From Gnetum montanum (lineage: Eukaryota > Streptophyta > Gnetopsida > Gnetales > Gnetaceae): DNA of 64,000 bases. Below are positions 11,060-21,296 of the stretch, one piece after another; position 1 is the stretch's first letter; each line of letters begins with the position of its first letter. A program made the position numbers and the translations under genes. Where the stretch lies: positions 286,730-350,729 of the forward strand of contig MNCI01022074.1 in the NCBI GenBank assembly GCA_015680685.1. Reading direction: 5' to 3'. The notes below the pieces were generated by a model that saw only the letters and a list, made by a program, of their open reading frames with translations, was not told the DNA's origin and made no database searches.

Positions 11060-13470
11060 AGACCTCTCACTTTGGGATTGAAACCTCGAAACCTATGACT
11101 GCTACCAAAACCATAACTATCATCGAATAGATAAATGCCCAAGTCCCTATACGCTAGTCACTTAGGCTACAAGGCAGAGACCCTACCTATGCGACTCTCA
11201 CACCTGAACAATATAACTTCATTTGTGTCAAGATCCAAGCCAACTTACCTATCGATCGTGTAGAGAGAGAAGCAAAGAGAGACTATGAACTAATCCATAA
11301 AGGAGGTCATGAATTCATCCATTCAGTGTTTGATATAATCCCACTCTCTAAACACCACCATAAACTCATATCCCACCTTCTCATGGCAAGAATCCAAGCC
11401 TTATAGACACAGCTGATAGAGCCTCAAGGTCAAGATGAGAAAGACGACTTCACAGCCCAATTCGAACATGGGGATTCGTATCATACCGTTAGCCTCCATG
11501 CCCATACAAAGCCATTGTTTCAACCTTTCTTGGAAGAAACAACATTTCCACCACCAGATTCACTACAGGAAGTAGCCATTCCTATCCCCATATTCTCTAA
11601 GTCCAACATTCAATCTAATGTGTCCACTTCCATCATACCTCTGCAGATACAATTCCAATAGCCTCCTCCTCAAACTAATGCAAGATTGACCTTTCGACCT
11701 CAAGTGATTGGGATGCCATCAGTCATACCAGCTTCCACATACACTCATTACTTCAAAACCCATGACTGGGCAATGGGTCCCATTAGTTGTTTAGCAAAAC
11801 CTATCTACTCATTACAGCATACCACACTCTGTTGTTTCAGTGCTGAATGTCATCCCACCACAACAAACAATAGCCCAACAACCTCTCTTTCCATAAACAA
11901 TGCCACAATCGAGTCATTACCAAACACCACCACCACCAGCCCAAACCACTAGTCTACCTACTACCCAAGAATGGGCTGACATGAAAAAATGATGCACTCA
12001 TTAGCAAAAGAATTAAAAAACCTTAAACATATGAACACTGAGGAAGTTAAGGTACTAGACTTCTATCAATATGATCCAATCGACCCCTCTGTCCCATCGC
12101 TAACCTTGCCAAAGGGGGTTTCATTACCCCAGCTTACCAACTATAATGGAGAAGGAGACCCAAATGCTCACCTAGTAACATTTCAAACAAAATATCTATT
12201 GCTTCAGGCATGGCCTCATGTAATTCTGCATGTGTTTGCTATCTCCTTAACTGGAAAGGCTTTAGACTGGTACTAAGCCTTGCCCCGTAGCTATATATCT
12301 TCTCTGGAGGACTTATTGCATCAGTTTGTCACCCATTTCAAATACAATATAAAGCCTGAAGCCACACTCGATAGCTTAATTCAAATTAAACAGGCACCAT
12401 TAGAGAAAGCATAGAAATTTATCCAAAGGTGGAGTGCAGTCTTAAATGAACTTCATGAGCCTATTCTCAAAACGTATCTACTTACCATCCTTAAGGTAGC
12501 CACAAATGAATTTATTAAATTGAAACTTTACTATTTAAAACCACGTACCTTGAGCCAGGCATTTTTCCAAATTAAAGATATAGAAGAGGCTACAATGATC
12601 CAACCTACTCAAACTTTAGGAGCCAACATACAAGGAAGGATAAATCTAAAATGATGGTAGCAGCAGTGGCCGAGACAAATTGACCTAGCTATCAAGGACA
12701 AAAAGGAAAGAAACCTGCTATCTCAAATAGCTATGAAAGAAATACACCTACACCTACACCTAAAACTTCCTCAAATAGGAACACCAACATGGGTCATGCT
12801 CGTACATTCAAAAGAAAAGACCTTGCTCAATACACACCATTGCCCATGAAACCCTCATAATTGCTCGATTAGCTTCTAAAGGTTGAGCTGCTTAAACATA
12901 AAAAAATGTCTCCTGCGGCATCTCAAAAACATGATAGATTCTGTGAGCTAGCCAAAAACCCAGCCTTAGAAACACCTAATGAACCACCTATTCCAAGGGC
13001 TTTTAGGTTAGATAGGTTTTGCGAGTATCACCAATGACCCGGTCATGGAACTAATTACAGTTTCACCTTGAAATAGGATATACAACACATGATTGATAGG
13101 GGTGAAGTAGTATTCGATGAGGAAAATCCAGTAATACCTCAGAACCAACCCATGGGAGTCTACAAAGATCCTCTTAATGCTAGTGAAGCACCATATGTGA
13201 TTAATACCATCCATGTGGAGAATAGACAAGATGTCCTAAGGAAACCTTTTGTGATTTGTAGGCCTTTAGAAAACACACCTACCCCAACATCTTCTCAAAC
13301 CCCTTTCACCATACACATATCCCCTACATCATGGAAACCATTCGTTATCTGCGTACCACCTTTTGTCGCCACAACGACCGTACCTTCTGAAAATCGACTC
13401 GTCCCCTTTGTGATTTGGGTGCCAAAATACCCTAGCACACAACCCACCTCCACTTTCTCACAACCTCTCT
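11060..13470 (+). pseudogene. Degenerate Tat-type gag of element A
   Basis: Several frames must be joined. A first part near 11200-11450 reads YNFICVKIQANL and EREAKRDYELIHKGGHEFIHSVF. The retrotransposon gag core is open at 11989-12276 (LPQLTNYNGEGDPNAHLVTF, then GKALDWY). It continues after a stop as ALPRSYISSLEDLLHQF to about 12650. A knuckle-like motif, CEYHQ-x-PGHGTN, lies at 13018-13075 with the last Cys changed to Ser. A Pro-rich tail with three PFVI(C/W)xP repeats is open to 13472. Gag would form the particle and bind RNA. Stops and frameshifts make it non-functional. B keeps the same order, including the knuckle remnant and PFV repeats. Confidence 0.75.
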
Positions 13471-13639
13471 GAGAACACCTTGCTAACAAGTTAACAAGAG
13501 AATGCTTGGAAAGAGAAAACTGTCAGCACAAATTAGGACCACCAATGCCTACACTGCTAAACACTGCCCCTATGAGTTAATTTGTTAATGAGCCTAGTAC
13601 AAGTCATCAGGAAAAAGATAATGTCATGGCTTGTGTCCT

Positions 13640-14619
13640 GAAACCAACATCCTCAGTAACTAATGCAAAGTTTCCTCCACGAGAAATACAAATTTTGGGT
13701 CAAATAGACCAAGTCTCCATTGATAAAAGTGTTCCAAACAGTAAAGACCTAGCAAGCACATTAACCCAAGTCACATAAGCCTTAAAACAAAAGAATACTT
13801 CTTCAAGTCTGTATGACCTAGTAATGACTTCATTAGTACATCGGGAAGCTCTTGTATGGATGCTGACCTCTATCCCTGTTAGTGAGGACCTTCCTACATA
13901 TGAACAATCTATTTATGCAGTATTGTTCCCGCTACTTTAGGAATCAAAGGCCACATCCCTAGAGTTTCATGCTAAGGACATTAATCTAGATGAGAAAAAA
14001 GGAGACGTCACCACAGCCCCTCTGTTCATAATGATAGAAGTTAATCATTTCAAGATATGTAGGGTGCATGTTGATGATGGTGCGGCCACAAACATAATAC
14101 CTTTTCCTATCATCGAAAAGCTAGAACTTACTAAAAAAATACAACCCATGACAACTTCTTTCCTAAAATCCTTTAGTGGTTCACGCATTGGCGTAAAAGG
14201 TATGGTTACCTTAGATTTCATAGCTGGGGATCAATTCCCCACATCAGCTGAATTCGTAGTCATTGACAAAATGCCAGGGTTCAATTTGATTTTAGGAAGT
14301 CATTGGCTAGCTCAACTTAAAGCTGTATCCTCACCAATCAATCAAGAGATCCACCTACCTTACGAGGGTGGTGAGATCATCATACATGGAGATACAACTG
14401 TGCCGATCATGTCCTCACATCCTGAGGTAAGCCAAGAGTTGGAAATTGAGTTTATTGAGCCTAAGTAAGAAACTGTGAACATACATCAAGACATGAACCC
14501 AATGTTAACTCACAACCCTACCAGGATTGAAGAAACACAAGAAGATGCAAACATAGGAGTCATTCCTATTAATTTTTCCTAGTTAGAACTACCTTTTGAC
14601 ATCACCGATGAAGGGGAGG
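13640..14619 (+). pseudogene. Aspartic protease region of element A (exon before intron)
   Basis: An upstream linker (LYDLVMTSLVHREALVWMLTSIP, about 13810-13885) leads into the protease, open at 14031-14468. The active-site region reads VHVDDGAATNIIP and the flap/C-terminal strand FNLILGSHWLAQL, which is the order of retroviral-type proteases of Tat elements. The motif is DDGAA rather than DTG/DSG. Beyond the stop at 14466 the same frame goes on, with one more stop near 14580, to GAG-G at 14619. There a consensus 5' splice site follows at the same codon phase as in B. The reading frame does not continue into RT directly; RT begins 6.7 kb downstream. Confidence 0.75.
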
Positions 14620-14702
14620 GTGAGTATAAAATCATACCTACATGTCCAACCCCACACATTAAGCTACAAAAGATCAAACGACAACTCAATAACTACAACG
14701 AA

Positions 14703-14890
14703 ACTAGCGCATGTCCGAAATGATGTTAAACTACCACATGTACGAAATGATGTTAAACTACCACATGTCCAAAATGACATTAAACTACCACATGTCCGGA
14801 ATGACATTAAACTACCACATGTCCGGAATGACGTTAAACTACTGCATGTCCAGTATGACGTTAAACTACCAACGAACATCTACAACAACA
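14703..14890 (+). repeat. 27-bp tandem repeat near the intron donor
   Basis: Six to seven copies of a 27-bp unit (cacatgtccgaaatgaygtt plus aaactac) follow one another with an exact 27-base step between the first copies. As a multiple of three it keeps a 9-residue HVRNDVKLP repeat open, but it lies after the splice donor, so translation is doubtful. Degenerate versions of the same unit occur at 21105-21175 and 24780-25110. Confidence 0.85.
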
Positions 14891-14919
14891 TTAAACTAGG
14901 CATGATCAGAAATGACTGA

Positions 14920-15430
14920 TCCATTTTAAAAGATTTATAAAACTATTATTGCTTTTGGCCTGCCATGGCATAAAATTGGAAAATCTTTCTTTCCTTAGCA
15001 ATAGAGGCAAAAGTCCACCATGACTTTAAATTGGTGTGAACAGCCCAAAATGGCTTTAAACTAGGATTCAGTATGTTACAAGTTTACAAAAATTCACTAT
15101 ATTATGTTAAATTCTTATTCAAATGGTACAAGTTACAGCCTTAATTTATAACTTCAATATTACTTTCCTATTTTACAAGTATTGATCCACAATTCGTTCC
15201 TCTATTTTACAGTTAGTTACATGCATGTGTTCACTATAATACTTGAAAAGGAAAATAAAAAGAGAAAATGAAAAATAATAAAATAATAAAAATATAATGA
15301 TGAGTCAATATTGTAGTAAAATTCCCACACATTATAGGTCCATATTATTACATTTGTCAACCATACATTTCCGTCAAAATCCAAAAAATCTCAAAAACAT
15401 TTAGTAGCTAAAATCTGATTAATAATAAGC
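14920..15430. other. AT-rich spacer between repeat tract and antisense gene
   Basis: Contains another 'tgactttaaattgg/tggctttaaactagg' pair near 15020-15065 and an A-rich run near 15250-15300. No coding signal. It would hold the 3' end signal of the antisense gene. Confidence 0.35.
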
Positions 15431-18400
15431 TCATAAAGGGGCTTGTCCCCCAAGATCCTCTTCATCATCCACTCTCACCCCACTGGGGCCAGCTCCATCA
15501 TTAACATGTCCCTATAACAGAGAATAGAAAACAAGACAAGAATAGGTAAGAGTAGTAAAGCAAATCATAAATGTAAAACTGATAAAAACAGTAACACTAA
15601 CAATGAAAACAACAAAACCATACAAAAATGAATGCCACAATAAAACACTCACAAGTGAGGAAGGCCCCAAGTTGGTCTCCAAACATCATAGAATCTCCCT
15701 CTCGGGCACATTTGCCCAATCCTCCTCCAAGCCAAGATCAATGCCAGCGAGTGTTTTACCCTTGTCCACCGAGGTCCAAGTAGGGTGGTCAAGAGGGAAC
15801 ATACTTGTTGCAACCTCCCCAGAGGTAGTGGTAATTGTTCTCTCAGGAGATCACTCCACCTTAGTGCACTTAGCAAACCTATCATAAGTAGACCGCAAAC
15901 CTAACCCATCAATAAACATCTCCATCCGGTGATGCTCAACTAATTCCTCCTTCAACCACTTCTTATACTGATGCTTGTTGTCCTTTTGGTCTTGGTCCCA
16001 TTTATGTACTTTGGCAGCAAAATATTTCCAATCCTAACATTTCCTGTTCAACAAATCTATCTGTTCCCTCTGTTATGCTAAGTCCCATGTAGCCTGCACC
16101 TTATTGTTCAAAACTATCCAATAACGTGTGTAGGTGATTTCAGATGTGCACCAAGTGCTATCACCAGATAATCTAGCAGCAGCAAAACTGTAATGAGATT
16201 GGAGATCCCCATTCTTCTCTCTCTCCTTTGCCAATGCTTCTTTCATTAAATGCACCTCGTCCCATAAGTACTCAACTGAATTCCTACAAGTCCAAAGTGA
16301 CTTGGCATTCTGTATGACACAAGTAGAGACAACATCATACACATTCCTTGGGACTTGCTCAATATTCCCTGGCAATTCAGGGAAAGCATCAATGTGAGTA
16401 GCTTTAGAGGGATCCCACTAAATCTTGGCACCTGCAGGTATAAGCACCACATGTATAAATCACCTATAATCAACAATGAACCCAGGTACTAAGTGCAATG
16501 CATGATATACACATACCTAGTTCTAGATGAACTTCTTGTAGGTGAGCAACAACATCATCAATGATGCCTGTAACAAAGTCTATCTTACTGGGCATCTTAG
16601 GCCATGGTCTTAGCTGGTTGGTTGATGTAGGACAAGCAGGGAGGTCATGTCGATTGGAACCTGTGTTCTTGATGCCTTTGCCTAAGATGTGTGTGCCTTA
16701 GAAGTCTCAGTATTTACCTCTGGTGCCAAAAAAATCAAAATGATTAAGAACAACACATGAGAATTAAAAAGTACAAAGACATAGATTACACTAAAAGGAA
16801 CATACCAAAAATCCCCTTTCCATTTGGCTGGGGAAGATCACCGAGTTGCAAAGATCCAGTGAAGAAGCCATCAATAACATCCCTTTCATCACTGAGTTGC
16901 CTAAGTTCATCCAGAGCCTCTGCAAGCCTCGTCTCCATGACATCTGTCACATCCTCCTCTTGGGAGGTGGGAGGTTCTTTAATTGTTTCTTCTCTTTCCT
17001 TCGTTTCTTCTTCTATCCTTGTGACAATCACTTCAGGATCGATCATAGGAGCCAAAGTCTCTCTCTCCCTCTCAGCACTTTCCTCTAATACTTCCAAAAT
17101 CTTAGAGTTAGCATAACATAGTATATATAAAATTTAGATCAAAAAACAACAAATAAAAAATAATTTATAACAATAAAAAAAATACTTACTTTCTATTAGC
17201 AATACAAAACGAATCTTCTTTATCATTGGTAGTATCACATCTGGAGTAGGCTCCCTTGGGCATTCCTTCCTCTTCACCTTCATCTTGGACTTCCCAATGG
17301 TCTCACCAATCAAACGTTCGGCCCTTTTCATAGACGTGCATAGCCCAGGTGGTTCCATTTCCAAACTATCATGGGAATGATGGGAATGGCTAGCTGCACC
17401 TCCACTAGTGACTGATACCAACTCCTTAATGCCTTCTGGTGGATCCTGGGATCTAGTGGTGCTAAATAGGTGGCGAATCCAAGGATGGGATAATTGCAAA
17501 TGGTTCCTCAAAACATAGTGGTTATCATCATGAACCACTAGGAACTCAGAAAACCTACATAAATATCCTGCAAAGAAAGCAAAGGTAAAATGAGATTTAG
17601 CATGGACGTTGGAGCATAACCTGATGACCTCCCCACGAAGACTATATACAAGAAATTGCACCCAGTTGTAACGCCTTCCTATCTCTAAAATGGCACATAT
17701 TACATGGGCGGTCTCAATCCCAAGGTTTCTCCCTTGAGAGAGAGATTTGGGGAATGCCCGTGCCCAGAAAAGAGGATATAGAAAGTTCATTTCCATTGAC
17801 CGGGTGTCGTCTCACATAGAAAAACCCTTGCAACCCCTAGGCATACCTAACCACTCCTCCAACTCTTTTATAACTTGGTCATCTTTTGCTTCTTTGTCTA
17901 TAGACATCATGGCACCATCCATGGCACACCAAAAATATTAGAGAGAAATTCAGCAGACAAGTGAAAAGATACCCTAACCCCTCGGACCCACGTGTTAAAG
18001 TGGGAAGCATCACCATTGAAAGAATCTACAATAGTGACTTTCTTAGTGGCTAGAGTGCTAGGAGTCAAAGCTAAAAACAAGTACATCAGACCCACCTGGG
18101 TAAGCCGGCTGATGGTCAACTCAAGGGCTCCTCTCTGCAACCACTTTTGTGAATGCTCCACCTCCTCAAACTTCATGAAAATGGTGGCCTCAGTGCACCC
18201 TGTTATAACAATGAATTCTTTGGGAGGGATGGCTATTGCAAAAAGAAAACATAGAGCAAAAAGTTAAAAACATGGTACAAGATAAGGCAACAAAAGAAAA
18301 GATAATGGAGACTAGAGTATGGTCATTTACCATTGGAAAATGGTGTAGGTGGGATAGGCGTAGGATCAATTCTCTGGGGGAAGGTTGGCCCATTAGAAGA

Positions 18401-20698
18401 CCACTTCCCATGTAACCAACCACGAGCTTGGAAATACTCAAAGGCTCTCAAAAACTACCTATGGTAGTCAACAAGAGCCACCTTGATCTGGTCCAACACC
18501 ACAACACAAAGAATGGGGCCTGCCATGAAAGTCTCTAATGCCATACGTGCTAAGGCAAGCCTGCCATCATCAGCGTGCATCCTATGTTCATCAAGGTGGG
18601 GCCTGCATAGGAAAAACAACAATGGCATTTAGATGATGACATGAAATTTAAAAAGGGATCAAAATTAAAACAAGACATAAAGGAGCATACTTGTCCACTC
18701 TATATACCGTCCCAGGTGGGTTCTGAAATAGAGTGTGTACACGGAGGGCTAGAAAAAGTGTGTCGCTGCTATTATAATGACTACATGTAGGTAGCTCCCA
18801 CACATGATCAAAGGACATGTGGATCTAGGACCTTCAACAGGGACTCCTACAACCTTGAAAAGTCCCTCATCAATGTCAGTAACAAAGGCAAGCATGCCTT
18901 GTGTGGACCCAGGAAACGCTGTCTCAATGATATCCCAGGCCAATTTTTCACTCAAGTGAGACCATACGACCACACTAAAATTTTGTAAGATGAAAGAAAA
19001 AAATGAACTGATACTAGGGTGAAACCATATCACATGGGGCCCTATGCGTAGGTCATAGGGGGGAGTGTTCGGACCAAAAGGCCCAAACCAAGCAAGCACC
19101 CCAACAAGCTCAACCACCATATGGGAAGGTTTTGGTCCCTTGCACATAGCCAATCCAATGCCAGAAACTTTAGGTAAGTGAAAATTTTTAGTATTAACAA
19201 TAGATGAAAATCACAAAATCACATGGGCCAAGAAATCACATAAACAAACACTTGGAATACACAACTTCACCCATGCCATGATAAGCCCACATAAAAATGC
19301 AAAACATAAACACACCTAGATAATTGATATAAACATGAAACTAGCTAATAGGCACATCTTCATATTCCAAGTCACATTAGTCCTCCCCACCAGCAAGTCA
19401 CACTGAGCCCTCTCACTAGCAAGTCATGCTGGGCCCTCTTACCGACCTTCCAACAAAGTCACACTGACTAGTTCTTGCCCTCCAAAGATCCAAGAAAATT
19501 TCACATGGCAAGCTAAAATTTCCACATGTCATGCTGCCCTAGCAGGCCCAAAATTTCCACATGCCATGTTGCCCTACCAAGCCCAAAAAATTCAAAAAGT
19601 CATGTTGCCCTGCCATGCCCAAAAAATTCAAATAGTCATGTTGCCCTACTAGGCCTGGAAAATTCAAGAAGTCATGCTGCCCTTGTCAGGGCAAAAATTT
19701 TATAACCCATGTTGCCCTCTATATAAGAAAAAAACCTTGCCTAAGAATTTGAAGTTATGTTATTCATTACTACCCCAAAATTTAAAAATCACAAGTCATG
19801 CTAGGTTCTCAAAACAAGTCACACTGGGGAACCTTGGAAACAAGCCACTAACAGGCATGCTAGGCATTCCCACTGAAAATAGCTCTAAGTACTTCCATCA
19901 ACAAAATCTCTAGATTTTGTTTGTAATAGGTAGATCAATGCAATAATGGGGCAATACATAACTCGAAATTCACCATTGTACTCGTGTATCCTCACACGAC
20001 CTCAATGCCCAGAACTCCCACCAACAAAATCACACTGATCATTTGCCCTGGAAAGCCAAAATTTTCACATGTCACACTATCTTGAGAAGCAAAAATTTTC
20101 ATAAGTCACACTGCCTAGGGACTAAAACCCAAAAATTTTAGTCACGCTAAGTTGCCCAAAATTCAAAATTACAAATCATGCAGAGTTCCCCAAATTTCCA
20201 AATTTTCTGTAGACACGCCACCCTCAAAAATCAAAAATGTTGTAGTCACGACAGTTAGGGTAGGATAGTCACACTACCAGGAAGGTAGAACAAAGAAACC
20301 CCAAGTTCATGTTAGCTTTCCCTGCAACTAGTATGGCCAAGAAAGCCCTACAACTATAATGTTGAAAAAGGTATAAATTTTGCAGCCAGAACACCAGAGA
20401 AATCGAAAACCCAACCCACGCACTCATACCCTAAAATTGTGCTCACCCAAAATCACAATCCCAAAAAAACCTATAGCTCAAAAAAATTCCTAGATGATAG
20501 CATAAAATATTATCCTAGGTAATGCTGCTAGAGGAAAACAGGGTAGAAACAAACTTACCCATGCAAAGCCTTCTTCCACGTTGGAATCTTGGCTTGGGAA
20601 AGATGTCGGAGAACCTCCTTGCTCTCCTCTACGAACGCCAGATCTGCCTACCTCTTCCCCTTATCCTAAATTTCCTTTCCTTTGTCCTTGTTCTTCAT
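15431..20698 (-). pseudogene. Antisense multi-exon gene of element A (additional ORF)
   Basis: Exons read on the minus strand: 20698-20559, 19138-18691, 18602-18331, 18232-17190, 17100-16806, 16719-16517, 16431-15653, 15511-15431, about 3.26 kb in all. All introns are GT-AG; six are about 85-140 nt and the first is 1.42 kb. Joining 18691 to 18602 and 18331 to 18232 keeps the frame open across both junctions, which is strong evidence that splicing is real. The protein includes VELVGVL/NTPP (exon 2), a long exon 4 with VRGVRVSFHLSAEFLSNIFG (resembling the 'putative plant transposon protein' family, compare vrG-v-fs-in-l-gLP) and HFTFAFFAGYLCRFSEFLVVH, a Glu-rich coiled exon 5, a Lys/Trp-rich exon 7 and an acidic last exon. 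A few stops and a frame break near 17907 show decay. Homologues lie at 46702-51414 and 58871-64000. Function unknown. Confidence 0.72.
19375..20285. repeat. AGTCAYRCTG repeats in first intron of antisense gene A
   Basis: About 17 same-orientation copies such as aagtcatgctgccct and aagtcacactg, several separated by 'aggcccaaaaaattcaa'. The motif is the one in LTR A. Four more copies lie upstream of the gene's ATG at 20731-20800. Confidence 0.7.
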
Positions 20699-20730
20699 GT
20701 CGCCTTGTGAACGTTGATGCTATTGATAAC

Positions 20731-20800
20731 AAGTCATGTTGATGTCCTAGGTCACATTGCACTCCTAAGTCATGCTGTAGTCAAGAAGTCACGCTAGCAC
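20731..20800 (-). promoter_or_regulatory. Motif cluster upstream of antisense gene A
   Basis: Four AGTCAYGCTG-like copies lie 30-100 bases upstream of the minus-strand ATG (20698). A TATATATAA stretch (minus strand) lies near 20930-20945. Promoter function is inferred. Confidence 0.4.
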
Positions 20801-21104
20801 AAAATGCCCTTCCTCCATTTCAAAATCCCCTTTTTAAAACTAACACATTCTTTTTTTTCATCTTCTTTTATTTTACTTTATTTTTTCTCTCACCTTATAT
20901 TTGCTTCATGTGTTTAAATTTGTTTTCATTTGTATTATATATAGGCACATAAAATTCATAAAACTTTGAAATCCCCATGACCTTATCGTTCACTCGAAAC
21001 TTTAAAATTTAAAAATGTAGAATTTAAGAGTCAAAAATTTTAAAATTTTAAAAAAATTTAAAATTTAAAAATAGTTCATACACTTAGTCCAAATGACAAG
21101 TCAA

Positions 21105-21175
21105 CATGTGGCCCAGTATGACCTTAAACTACCATATCGCCTGGTATGGCCTTAAACTACCATAGGTTTAAAAAA
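21105..21175 (+). repeat. Ttaaactacc tract before RT acceptor (A)
   Basis: 'cagtatgaccttaaactaccatat' and 'ggtatggccttaaactaccatagg', degenerate copies of the 27-bp unit, about 110 bases before the proposed splice acceptor. The same arrangement is seen in B (51780-51830). Confidence 0.6.
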
Positions 21176-21296
21176 CCATAACTATCATCGCATCTCCAAA
21201 TTTTTGTCAGTACATAGTTCACTTATTTTTAGTAAATCCTTAACCAAGAGGGTGTCTCTCACTCTACTCCCATTTTAAATTGGCAGGAGCAAGCAC

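Larger units (their letters stand above)
14620..21286 (+). other. Ogre-like intron of element A between protease and RT
   Basis: Donor G|GTGAGTATAA at 14620 lies right after the protease exon. A candidate acceptor TTTTAAATTGGCAG ends at 21286, ten bases before the ATG that opens the RT frame. B has GGTGAGTATT at the homologous codon (GAA-GGT-CTA-G, against GAA-GGG-GAG-G here), same phase. Ogre-type Tat elements are known to have a spliced intron between protease and RT, so this fits the family. In A the phase does not restore the RT frame exactly at this acceptor; an indel or another acceptor nearby is needed. The intron holds a whole antisense gene. Confidence 0.6.

Noticed and set aside
14664-14879. 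Minus-strand frame rich in FRTCGSLTS repeats
   Set aside because: It is a by-product of the 27-bp tandem repeat being a multiple of three and open in several frames.
14703-14890. CRISPR-like regular repeats
   Set aside because: The units are contiguous 27-bp tandem copies without unique spacers, in a plant retrotransposon.
16757-17116. Plus-strand Ser-rich frame of 119 codons
   Set aside because: It is the complement of exon 5 of the antisense gene, whose minus-strand frame has splice sites and homologues.
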